Program-made: the position numbers and the translations under genes
Assembly (NCBI GenBank): GCA_018004935.1
Contig: JAGNBF010000004.1
Location: 96,971 to 154,051 of the forward strand
Reading direction: 5' to 3'
Source of the DNA: Chloroflexota bacterium
GTDB lineage: Bacteria > Chloroflexota > Anaerolineae > Promineifilales > Promineifilaceae
DNA length: 57,081 nucleotides
Shown: positions 7,786 through 17,000 of the stretch, in pieces
Numbering within the stretch: position 1 is the first letter of the stretch
Layout: each line of letters starts with the position of its first letter
Notes under the pieces: model-generated
Databases searched by the model: none
What the model was told of the DNA's origin: nothing
Seen by the model: the letters and a program-made list of their open reading frames with translations, nothing else

Positions 7786-9060
7786 ATGATGACTTCTCCA
7801 CTGCCGCAACTGTATAACTGGACGTTCCGGCGAGTCATGTGGGCGACACTTGTTTTTGTGGCTGTCGGCGTGAGCTTCTGGCTTCTCTATCGCTTTAACC
7901 AGATCATTTTTATCCTGGCCGTAGCGATTATCCTGGGCACGATTCTCAGGCCCCCCGTAACGTGGCTCCAACAGCGGGGTATTCCTGGCGTCGTGGGGGT
8001 GATTCTTGTTTACCTCTTATTGCTGGCTCTGCTCATTGGCTTCATCTTCCTGCTGGCCCCGCTGATTGTAGAGCAAGGAACAACCATCGCGGCCGCGTTG
8101 CCTGATTATTATCAAAGCCTGCACGTCTGGCTGTATGAACACCCCAACCAATTGACCGAGAACCTGAGAGCGGTTCTCCCCCCAACCCTCTTGTTTTCCC
8201 CCTTAACCCAACAGACCGGCGCGGAGATATTGGCTTCGGCGGGTCAGGCCTTGGGTTACGTGGCCCTGACGGCGGAGACGCTTCTGACCACAATGGCTAT
8301 TCTCCTGCTGGCCTTTCATTGGACGCTGGATGGGCCGCGTGCCGTACAAACCTTGTTATTACTTCTGCCTATGAGCCAACGGGACAGCGGCCGCGAACTC
8401 GTCACCGCCATGGAAACAAAGGTCGGGGCTTATCTGATCGGTCAGGGCGTCCTTTGCCTGGTCATCGGCCTCATGGCACTCGTGGCTTATTGGCTCATTG
8501 GTCTGCCCTACGTCCTGGTACTGGCCTTTGTGGCCGGGATTATGGAAGCGATACCGTTTATTGGGCCATTCCTGGGAGCTATTCCCGCCGTCCTGGTAGC
8601 CCTCACTTTAGGCCCGGATAAATTGATCTGGGTCATTGTAGCGACCATTGTCATTCAACAGGTAGAAAACAGCATCCTGGTTCCCCGCGTCATGCGCCGG
8701 GCGGTGGGAGTGAATCCCTTCGTTTCCTTGTTGGCGATTTTTGCCTTTAGCTCTTTACTGGGCGTGGCGGGGGCACTCATGGCGATCCCGATAGCGGCCA
8801 TCATCCAGCTTTTGCTGGATCGTTTTGTTTTTCAATCGGGCGCATTAGAGTCAGGGGTGATGGTGGGGCGCGATTATGCCAGTCGGTTGCGTTATGAAGC
8901 CCAAGACCTGGCCCAAGATTTGCGTAAACAGTCGCGGCTCACGAAGGATGGAGCGGTGCAAAATGTGGGGCAGGTAGATCAGGTTATGGATGAGATTGAG
9001 GCGATTACGACGGATCTGGACAGGCTGTTGGCTCAGGCCAGAGTGGAGGAGGAGCCATGA
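7786..9060 (+). CDS. AI-2E family transporter (first of pair)
   Basis: From ATG 7786 the product is 424 residues. The frame opens at a TTG five codons earlier, but GGAAAGG is better spaced for 7786 or 7789. About eight hydrophobic helices show the family layout: a paired N-terminal hairpin, a central amphipathic region (ALPDYYQSLHVWLYEHP), and a conserved C-terminal block (GIMEAIPFIGPFLGAIPAVLVAL, NSILVPRVMRRAVGVNPF). The polar C-tail is predicted helical. Family members include the putative AI-2 exporter TqsA and several Na+(Li+)/H+ antiporters, so the substrate is uncertain. The stop overlaps the next start (ATGA at 9057-9060), indicating translational coupling. Confidence 0.9.
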   Translation: MMTSPLPQLYNWTFRRVMWATLVFVAVGVSFWLLYRFNQIIFILAVAIILGTILRPPVTWLQQRGIPGVVGVILVYLLLLALLIGFIFLLAPLIVEQGTTIAAALPDYYQSLHVWLYEHPNQLTENLRAVLPPTLLFSPLTQQTGAEILASAGQALGYVALTAETLLTTMAILLLAFHWTLDGPRAVQTLLLLLPMSQRDSGRELVTAMETKVGAYLIGQGVLCLVIGLMALVAYWLIGLPYVLVLAFVAGIMEAIPFIGPFLGAIPAVLVALTLGPDKLIWVIVATIVIQQVENSILVPRVMRRAVGVNPFVSLLAIFAFSSLLGVAGALMAIPIAAIIQLLLDRFVFQSGALESGVMVGRDYASRLRYEAQDLAQDLRKQSRLTKDGAVQNVGQVDQVMDEIEAITTDLDRLLAQARVEEEP

Positions 9061-10295
9061 CCAAACAATTGATTGGGATCGGCATGGCGATCATGACCAC
9101 CTTGCTGGCGTTGGTTTTGTTATGGCAGTTCCGCACGGTGGTGGTTTATGTGCTGGTCTCGTTGGCGTTCGCGGCCGCGGTGCGACCATTCGTTCATTAT
9201 CAGGCTACCCAAAGTCGGGTGCGCCGTCTGGCCCTCGGTGCTCTTGCCCTACTGGTACTGGGTGCTTTTTTGTCCTTACTCTTTCTGGGTATCGGTTCGG
9301 CCATCCGCGACATTCAGGAGTTGGCCGAGCAGGTATCCAACCAAAATGCGTGGCGACAACCCGCCTGGTTGCAAGGAAGCGCGTTGCAACAGTTTTTGGA
9401 TGAACGTTTACCCCCACCCAGCGAAATTTTTTCTGCCCTCATCGGCGAGCAGGGGCAACTCGTTTTACCGGCCATTTTGGGCTTCACCCAGGGTATTTTT
9501 AGCCTGTTGAGCGCGGGACTCATCATTCTGTTCCTGAGCCTTTATTGGAGTGTGGATCAAATCCATTTTGAACGACTCTGGCTGTCGTTATTGCCGCCGG
9601 GACAACGCCAGTCTATGCGGGCCATGTGGCGGGCCATCGAGCTAGATGTGGGGGCTTATGTACGCAGTGAAGTCGGGCAAAGCATTCTGGCCGCGTTGCT
9701 GTTGAGTCTGGGTTATTGGCTTTTAGGCTCCCCTTACCCCATATTATTGGCCCTGATTGGGGCATTGGCCTGGTTGATACCGGTGGTGGGGGTCATTTTG
9801 GCGGTATTGGCGCCGCTCTTGCTGGGGTTATTGACAGGGGTATCGCTGAGCCTGCTCACGGTACTTTATACGTTGATCGTTTTGGTCGTTCTGGAAAAAT
9901 GGGTAGAGCCACGCCTTGCCAATCATACCCATACCAACCCCATTTTAACCCTCATCATCCTCATGGCTCTGGCCGATGTTTACGGGGTACTAGGCATGAT
10001 TGTCGCCCCACCACTCTCGGCCGCCTGCCAAATTTTATGGAATCACCTGATCAGTCGGCGCACGGCGGCGGCTATTCTGGTGTCTGATTTACAGGAGCGT
10101 CAACAGCGGGTGTGGCACACGATTGAGGCGATGGCCGAACCACCGCGCCTGGCTGTCAGTAGCCTGGAACGGCTCACGAAGTTGCTGGCTGACGCTGAAC
10201 CGATTTTGAACGCGGCCGCGGAGCCAGAGGGCCTCTTATTGCCGGAATCTCCCCCACCCTTATCCCACCAGGCCGGTTTTCAGGAGCCGGTGTAA
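9057..10295 (+). CDS. AI-2E family transporter (second of pair)
   Basis: This 412-residue paralogue is coupled to the first copy through a 4-bp ATGA overlap. It shares the same layout: N-terminal helix pair, charged middle region ([19 protein letters not shown]), then [20 protein letters not shown] and the [19 protein letters not shown] motif typical of the family. Two unequal permeases side by side suggest a hetero-oligomer or recent divergence. The C-terminal 60 residues are soluble. Two GCGGCCGC palindromes lie inside (9171, 10212), both coding runs of alanine. Confidence 0.9.
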   Translation: MTKQLIGIGMAIMTTLLALVLLWQFRTVVVYVLVSLAFAAAVRPFVHYQATQSRVRRLALGALALLVLGAFLSLLFLGIGSAIRDIQELAEQVSNQNAWRQPAWLQGSALQQFLDERLPPPSEIFSALIGEQGQLVLPAILGFTQGIFSLLSAGLIILFLSLYWSVDQIHFERLWLSLLPPGQRQSMRAMWRAIELDVGAYVRSEVGQSILAALLLSLGYWLLGSPYPILLALIGALAWLIPVVGVILAVLAPLLLGLLTGVSLSLLTVLYTLIVLVVLEKWVEPRLANHTHTNPILTLIILMALADVYGVLGMIVAPPLSAACQILWNHLISRRTAAAILVSDLQERQQRVWHTIEAMAEPPRLAVSSLERLTKLLADAEPILNAAAEPEGLLLPESPPPLSHQAGFQEPV

Positions 10296-10320
10296 ACAAA
10301 CGGACGCGGCCGCGAACAGT

Positions 10321-10461
10321 ATATCACTTTCCCTGCATCCCCTGGGGCGGTTGGGGAAACCCGCAGAAGTTGCGGAACTGGTGATCTGGCTGAGTTCAGA
10401 GAAAGCATCCTTTGTGACAGGAGCCTATTACCCTGTAGATGGGGGCTATCTGGCGCGATGA
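10321..10461 (+). pseudogene. Remnant of a short-chain dehydrogenase (C-terminal end only)
   Basis: In frame with a TGA at 10459 the sequence reads [20 protein letters not shown] followed by [20 protein letters not shown]. That is the unmistakable C-terminal block of classical SDR oxidoreductases (GRLGKPEEVA, then S..ASFVTG..Y.VDGG). No start codon or Rossmann N-terminus exists upstream, because the AI-2E gene ends only 25 bp earlier. A GCGGCCGC palindrome at 10306 sits at the junction. It is a decayed gene whose 5' part has been deleted. The TGA lies 54 bp before the convergent AfsR-like stop. Confidence 0.85.
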
Positions 10462-10515
10462 GCGTCAACCTCTGGGGGTGGCCCGCGGCCGCAGACGGAT
10501 TCTGTTTCACCTCTT

Positions 10516-13500
10516 TCATGCTCCCGCTTTGTCAACCGCACCAACTCGCCCACAACAGGCACGAATGATTTCTGGCTCAGTCAGAGGTGGGTCAAACGGT
10601 AGGCTCTCCAGGTGGGGTAAAACCCACTGCACCTGCGCCAACGCCTGCTCCGGCTGATTCTGCCGCCAGGCCAGTTCGGCCAGACAGGCAGAAACCATGA
10701 TTTGCGCCGGTAATTGCCCTGTGGGAATGAGGTTTTGTACCTGATGGTAGATTTGTTCCGCGGCCGCGAACTCCCCCTTCTCCATCTCCACCTGCCCCAA
10801 AACCAGCAACGCCGCCGCCTCAGTCAACACATCCCCGGCCAATTGCGCCAGCAGATGCCCCTGTTGACTCAGCTCCCTGGCCCTGAATAGTTCCCCCTGG
10901 CGCAAAAGCGACAACCCCCACCCCGTAAACGTCAGACTCTGATAACGCTGATTGCCCACCCGCTGAAAAATCGTGTGCGCGGCCGCGTAGTGACTATCCG
11001 CCATTTCGTAATTCCGCCACAGATAATAAACATCCGCCAGATTCAGGTGGGCCATCCCTTCACCATCGGCATAACCAATCATCCGGCCCACACGCAAGGC
11101 AGACTCAGCCTGGGAGATCGCGGCCGCGAACTGCCCCAGCCGCCGGTACATCACCGCCAGATTCCCGGTCACAATCCCCTCAAAACGACGAAAACGGTGT
11201 TGCCGGGCCACCGCCAGAGCCTGCGTGTGATACACCAACGCCTGCTCCGGTCTGTCTTGCATCTGCTGGATAATGCCCAACCCCGCCAGACCACTCGCTT
11301 CCAGACGTGACAACCCAACCGAACGCGCCAATGCCAGGCTTTGTTCGCAAAATTGCTGACTGGCTTCCACATCCCCCTGACTCATCCGAATGGCCGCCAG
11401 CCGTTGATACCCAAACGCCGTCACAAAAACATCCCCGTATGTTTGCCCCAGGTGTAGAGCTTCCTCAGCTAAGGCAGACGCTTCCGTCAGATGGGCCAGA
11501 TGCTCATAAAAGAAGGATTGTTCCAGCGAGAGTAGACCCAACAGGCGAGCCGCGGCCGCATCGAGCGGCACACCCGGTTGGCGCAGAAGGTTAATGGCCT
11601 CATCCAGACTCTGCCGCGCTTCCCGAAACAGCCCCATCAGGCGATAAAGCAGGGTCAGGGCCTGCACCCCTTGTGTCAGAGCCGGAACCCGCCGGTTTTG
11701 CACCGCCCACTGCCAGGCGGTGCGAATGTTGGGCAAATCAGCCTGAATCGCCTGCAATCTGGCCTGATTATTCTCAATCTCGTCCTGATTCTGCTGTAAC
11801 CAGCCCAGATAATAATCACAATGACGATGAGCCACCGCCACCGCTGACGACTCCTGACGAGCCAACTGCTCCCCGGCAAACTGGCGCACCAGTTCATGCA
11901 GTTCAAACCGGTCATTCAGGGCCGGACGCAAAAGCGATTTGTTGGCCAGGGCCACCAACACGGCGATGCTGGTTCCGGTGATGGCCTGCGCGGCCGCGAC
12001 GCTGAACCCGCCCCGAAAAACGGCACAGCGGGCCAGTGTCTGGGCCTCAGCCGCCGTCAACAACTGCCAGGAATAGTCGAACACCGAGGCCAGACTGTGA
12101 TGACGCAGGTTGAGACCCCGATGGGTTGTGGTCAGATGAGCCAGGCCGAGGCTGATAGCCTGGGCAATGGCCGGGCAGGTTTGCCGTTCGGTCATCGCGG
12201 CCGCCAGCTCAATCCCCAGGGGCAATCCTTCGACGGCGCGGCAAATCCGTAGCACATCCCCCAGATTGGTTTCGTCAACCACAAAATGGGGTGAAACGCG
12301 GGCCGACCGTTCGGCAAATAGTTGCACACTACTGGCACTCATCGCGGCCGCGTCCTCACCCTCGGGAACCAGCAAACCCTGTAACCGCATCACCCACTCC
12401 GCCGGGGCAGAGAGCCGCTCCCGCGAGGCCACCAGAACAGCAACATGTTCGGCCTGTTCGAGCAGGGTCAGGATGAATGGCGTCCCGGCAATAAGGTGTT
12501 CAAAGTTGTCTAGCACCAGCAACAACTTCTGTGCCCGAAGTCGCTGGATGAGTTGTTGCGTGGGTAAGGTGGGGCCATGAAACTGAAAACCCAACAGGTC
12601 AGCAATGGCGCGGGCCAGACTGTCGGCGGCCGCGGCCGCGTCCTGAGTTCCGGGAATGCCTGCCAGGGCCACAAACCAGACGCCATCCGGGAATGAGGGC
12701 AAAACCTGGCGTGCGGCCGCGAGGGCCAGGCGCGTTTTGCCAATACCCCCTTCCCCCATGAGCGTCACCAGAGGGTAAGCCGGGTCACGGAGCAAGGCCG
12801 TCAGGCGGGCCAGCTCCACTTCTCGCCCGAAGAAGGGGGTCAAAGAGCGAGGCAAAGCGTAACGAGCCGGAGCCGTGACAGTTTCTGGCGCGGCCGCGAG
12901 CTGGTTGGCTCTAATTTGTTGCACCAACAATTCAGTCTGGGCCGTGGGCGCAACACCGAACTCATCGGCCAGAATTTTGCGGCAGGTGGCGTACTGTTCT
13001 AACGCGGCCGCACGTTGCCCGGTTTGCGCCAAAAGGAGCATCCGCTGGCGATGGGCACTCTCCCGCCACGGCTCCAACTGCAAAAGATGGCGCGTCAGGT
13101 CCAAACCGGCCCGCCAGGCCTGTTGCGCTATTTTCTGCTCGACCAGAGTATCCAGGTTCTGCACCGCCAGCTCGTGCCAATGCTCCCGCTGGATCACCAC
13201 CCAATCCTCAAACAACGGCGCGTGGGGAATATGAAAATCGGCCAGAAACTCCCCCTGGTACAAAGCCAGAGCCATTTCCAGCGGCGGCGTTTCGGCCTGG
13301 AGAGCGGTTTGGAACGCGGCCACATCTAAAAAATGGGGTTGCGCCTGATTAAAAGCCAGGGTCTGTCGGGTGATGAGGAGATGATCCGGCAAACGTTTAC
13401 GCAATTCCGGCAGGAGATCGCGCAGGTTTTTGAGAGCGGTCTGGGTAGGCACTTCCGACCAGAACAACGAAGCCAGCCATTCCCGGTCGTGAGTTTTGCC

Positions 13501-13617
13501 CGTCACAGCCAGGTAAAAAAGGATAGCCTGGGCTTTTTTAGGCAAACCGGGCGCCAGGTTCGACCCGGCCCGCTCAATTTTGGGGAAGCCAAACAGGTGG
13601 AGAGATAACTTGTTCAT
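10516..13617 (-). CDS. SARP/AfsR-like regulator: BTAD, NB-ARC ATPase and TPR repeats
   Basis: This is a 1033-residue regulator. Residues 1-95 hold an OmpR-like winged helix of the SARP type (LFGFPKIERAG, DREWLASLFWSEVPTQTALKNLRD). Residues 100-245 form the bacterial transcriptional activator domain. An STAND ATPase follows, with Walker A GEGGIGKT at 288-295, Walker B LLLVLDNFEHL at 365-375 and a GLPLGIELAAA motif. From about 610 to the end, helical TPR units carry the A.A......A....G...... spacing. Family members integrate a ligand or partner protein with ATP binding to activate promoters. Twelve GCGGCCGC palindromes fall inside the gene, the densest cluster in the window, most coding AAA in loops between TPR helices. 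A small divergent gene starts 107 nt away. Confidence 0.93.
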   Translation of the reverse strand: MNKLSLHLFGFPKIERAGSNLAPGLPKKAQAILFYLAVTGKTHDREWLASLFWSEVPTQTALKNLRDLLPELRKRLPDHLLITRQTLAFNQAQPHFLDVAAFQTALQAETPPLEMALALYQGEFLADFHIPHAPLFEDWVVIQREHWHELAVQNLDTLVEQKIAQQAWRAGLDLTRHLLQLEPWRESAHRQRMLLLAQTGQRAAALEQYATCRKILADEFGVAPTAQTELLVQQIRANQLAAAPETVTAPARYALPRSLTPFFGREVELARLTALLRDPAYPLVTLMGEGGIGKTRLALAAARQVLPSFPDGVWFVALAGIPGTQDAAAAADSLARAIADLLGFQFHGPTLPTQQLIQRLRAQKLLLVLDNFEHLIAGTPFILTLLEQAEHVAVLVASRERLSAPAEWVMRLQGLLVPEGEDAAAMSASSVQLFAERSARVSPHFVVDETNLGDVLRICRAVEGLPLGIELAAAMTERQTCPAIAQAISLGLAHLTTTHRGLNLRHHSLASVFDYSWQLLTAAEAQTLARCAVFRGGFSVAAAQAITGTSIAVLVALANKSLLRPALNDRFELHELVRQFAGEQLARQESSAVAVAHRHCDYYLGWLQQNQDEIENNQARLQAIQADLPNIRTAWQWAVQNRRVPALTQGVQALTLLYRLMGLFREARQSLDEAINLLRQPGVPLDAAAARLLGLLSLEQSFFYEHLAHLTEASALAEEALHLGQTYGDVFVTAFGYQRLAAIRMSQGDVEASQQFCEQSLALARSVGLSRLEASGLAGLGIIQQMQDRPEQALVYHTQALAVARQHRFRRFEGIVTGNLAVMYRRLGQFAAAISQAESALRVGRMIGYADGEGMAHLNLADVYYLWRNYEMADSHYAAAHTIFQRVGNQRYQSLTFTGWGLSLLRQGELFRARELSQQGHLLAQLAGDVLTEAAALLVLGQVEMEKGEFAAAEQIYHQVQNLIPTGQLPAQIMVSACLAELAWRQNQPEQALAQVQWVLPHLESLPFDPPLTEPEIIRACCGRVGAVDKAGA

Positions 13618-13723
13618 GGCAGGATTTTTTCCGACGTTCGCGGCCGCGATTTCCGCTCTTCTATCGGCGTTTCCCGGCTATTGTACCTGAACGAACCTGA
13701 CGCTGGAAAACCAGGCCCCAATC

Positions 13724-13951
13724 ATGAACAAACCTCAAAATTCTCTCGCTGATTTATATCGTGTTTTCATCATTCGCTGTTGGAACGAAGCCGATCCACA
13801 CCATCCCTCGCGCTATTTGCTGGAAATCCCCCGCACCGGAGAGCGGTATGGTTTTGTTACGGCAGAACAACTTATTGGGGCATTGCGGCCGCAACTTAAC
13901 TTACCACCCCTAGGAGTTCCCCATGAGCCTACAGCGCACCAAGAGGAATGA
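13724..13951 (+). CDS. Conserved-looking 75-aa protein of unknown function
   Basis: I do not recognise a named family. The product reads FIIRCWNEADPHHPSRYLLE followed by PRTGERYGFVTAEQLIGALR, a compact pattern with a beta-strand start, a W/E/D middle and a helix end. It ends in a charged tail. No strong ribosome site is visible. It is divergent from the AfsR-like regulator across 106 bp that includes a GCGGCCGC at 13640, and could be its target or partner. Coding is supported by a protein-like composition and the lack of overlap with any larger gene. Confidence 0.6.
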   Translation: MNKPQNSLADLYRVFIIRCWNEADPHHPSRYLLEIPRTGERYGFVTAEQLIGALRPQLNLPPLGVPHEPTAHQEE

Positions 13952-13957
13952 AAATCT

Positions 13958-14014
13958 GTAGGACGATTTACAAAATCGTCCACTGGGCGATTTGCCAAAT
14001 CGCCCTACATTTTC
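13958..14014. repeat. Family E double hairpin
   Basis: Two adjacent hairpins, GGACGATTT/AAATCGTCC and GGGCGATTT/AAATCGCCC, are flanked by TGTAGG and CCTACA. The right end runs into TTTTCGTAGGAG, so the ribosome site of the following secreted-protein gene is formed at the edge of the element. Related E sequences lie upstream of several genes at 28.3, 30.3, 32.6, 38.2 and 44.7 kb. Confidence 0.75.
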
Positions 14015-14027
14015 GTAGGAGAAAAAA

Positions 14028-17000
14028 ATGAGAAACAACCGACCCATCCTTTTCCTGATCGCTCTGCTAACCGGGCTGGCGCTGACATTATTCCTGACTA
14101 CCACAGGAATTTCCTTCGCCGCCTGGGATACAGGGTTTGATCCCAATGCCTCCCTCACCTACAACCCCACCAGCCTCAACGAGACCATCACCCTGGGGGG
14201 TGTTGTTACCCACACCCTGACCCTACAAGCCAGCGGAGCCGACCCGGCCACGGTGACACTCCAGCCCTACACCACCCTGCTGGATCGGGTCTATGGCGTG
14301 TATGCCACCGCCACCGACCCCCGCCTGGCCCGTTTTCAGCGTAACAACCCTGGCACACTGTCCGACATGGGCCTCTTTGCTAACGGTTCTGTGGGTGGCG
14401 ACTTTGCCGGAGATGATTTCAGCCAGGTATACGCCATCGCCAACAACGACCCCTTTAATTCGACCGATGACACCCTGGTTGCCATTGATACCACCACCGG
14501 CATCACCACCACCCTCGGCCCACTGGGGGATCCCACCGGGTTTGAATCATTCGGGGCGATGTCCTATGACCCGGTGACACAACAGATGTACGCCGTCAGT
14601 AGTTATGTGGACTTTTTTGGCACCGGCGGTAACACCCTCTACACCGTTGATCTGACCACTGGCGCGGCCGCGGCCATCGGCACACTCACCTCCCCCGTGC
14701 CCCGCCAGGTTGACGCCATATCCTTTGATGGTTCCGGCACACTGTATGGCGAAGATTTGTGGACGCAAGAGCTGGTGACAATTGATGTTGATGCCCTGAC
14801 CATTAACACCGTCGCCGCCACCGATGTCTGGCCGGAGTTCAACAGCGGCATGGACTGGGACCCGGCCACCAACCAGATGTACCTTAGCATCTGGCGCACC
14901 GCCGAGGGCGGCGAACTCCGCACCATTGACCTGACCACCGGGCAGACCACGCTGGTCGGCGGCCTGGGTACAACCGTTCCCGGCACACCCCTGGAAATTG
15001 GTTTTACCTGGATCGCCTTCGCTTCGGCGGAAGCCCCCTGGCTCAGTATAACCCCCGACCAGGTAACGGTTCCCGCCAACGGCTCGGCCAACGTAGACAT
15101 CGTTTTGAACACCCATCCGCTCTACCAGACGGGGAGTTACGCCGGATTTATCGCTTTTAATGGCCTGTTTGATAACAATGTGCCTTCCATGCCCATCACC
15201 ATGCAGGTCAATTGTGCCACCTGCGGCGTGTTGCAGGGCAGTTTCACGGATGCCTGGACGAGTCTGCCGCTGGAAGCACAGTTGCATATCACCAGCAATG
15301 CCGGTATGGATATTCACCTGCCGCGTCAGGCCAGTTATAGCGCAACCGTACCAGCGGGTAGTTACACCCTGGTGGCCAGTGCGCCCGGTTATCTGGATGA
15401 AACGAGTGGCGCCGTAGTGACAAATGGCGGCACGACGACACAAAATCTGGCTCTGACACCGAAAGCCGGGTTGTTGGCAGTGAACGCGGCCGCGATCAAC
15501 GTCACCACCCCCATCGGCCCCATCATCACCCGTACCCTCACCGTCTCCAACACCGGGACCATCCCCCTCACCTTCACCGTACGCCTCGACAACCTGGATG
15601 TGCCCGTCGCCATGCAAAACGCCACCCTGTCCGCCATTCAAGGGGAAGCAGTGCGCTCACCGGAAGATGTCGTACCCATTCTGGCTTACGGCATCAACCA
15701 CCCCGGCACGGTGGGGGGTGAACTGGCCTGGTTCAACCTGAGCAACCCGGGCACACTTCTCTCCGCCAACCTCTTTCACGATCATGGCTCACTGGGCGGC
15801 GGCGACTTCTGGGGCGACGACTTTACCACCCTCTACGGCTTTGAAGAGAGCCGCCTCATCGCCCTGGATACGGCCACCGGGGCCAAACAATATGTGGGCG
15901 CGTTACCGCTCATATCCACCTACTCCGCTTATGATGGCATGGCCTATGATGCGACCACCGGCACAATGTACCTGGCCTACGATTACGACTGTTTCACCAC
16001 ACCTTATGTGTTGTACACGGTGGACGTGACGACCGCGGCCGCGACCGCCGTAGGCGACATCACCGGGAGCATCGGCTGTCTGGGTGACATCGCCGTAGAC
16101 GACAGCGGCCATCTGTACGGCATTGACATAGACAACAACACCCTCGTCCAGATTGACACCACCACTGCGGCCGCGACTGTGATCGGCGGGGTAGGCTTCG
16201 ATATTCCCACTTTTGAGCAGGGGTTAGCCTGGGATTCCGCCACCGACCAGATGTACCTGACAGTTGTAGATGTGAGTGGCTTCCCCTTCATTCAAAAACT
16301 GTACCGGGTCAACCTGTTCACCGGAGAAGCCATCTATCTCAATGATATTGGCACGGTGACACCCGGAGTCGGGCTGGGTTATGTGGCCGGGCTGGGCTTG
16401 CAGGCAGAAGTGATCGAATGGGCGCAATTCCCGACGGAGATGATGACCATTCCCGCCGGAGCATCCGCCACGTTGGACCTGGTGTTTGACACGCGGAGCA
16501 TCTACCGCACCGGTGATTACACCTCCGACTTGATCTTTGAAGGGACGTTTATCAACCCGGTGAACGATGTGCCGGTGGCTCTGCACCTGAGTTGCGCCAC
16601 ATGCGGCACACTGACCGGGGCCATTACGGCCGATGGCAATGGGGACCCGCTCCCGGCGAACCTGCATATTACCGGGCCGGGTGGTTTTGCCGTGAACCTG
16701 TCAGGCAAGGCCAGTTATGATCTGACGGTGCGACCGGGCAGTTATACCATCCAGGTAGAGCGGGCCGGGTATGCCAGCGAAAGTGCGACGGTTCAGGTCG
16801 CGGCCGCGGGCACAACCACCGCTAACTTCGCCCTCACCGCCGAAATCCCGGTCATTATCCTGAATCCGGCCACGATGGAGCAGTATATTTTGCCGGGCAC
16901 GGTTGTGACCCGTACCTTCCAAATTTCCAATACGGGACTGGGTAATTTGCCCTTTACCATTCGGGATGAAGATTTGGACGCGGCCGCGACACCCCCCGCT

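Noticed and set aside
14547-15641. 364-codon frame on the minus strand
   Set aside because: Antisense to the large secreted protein, Gly/His/Val-rich with no domain. The plus-strand frame has signal peptide and repeated modules.
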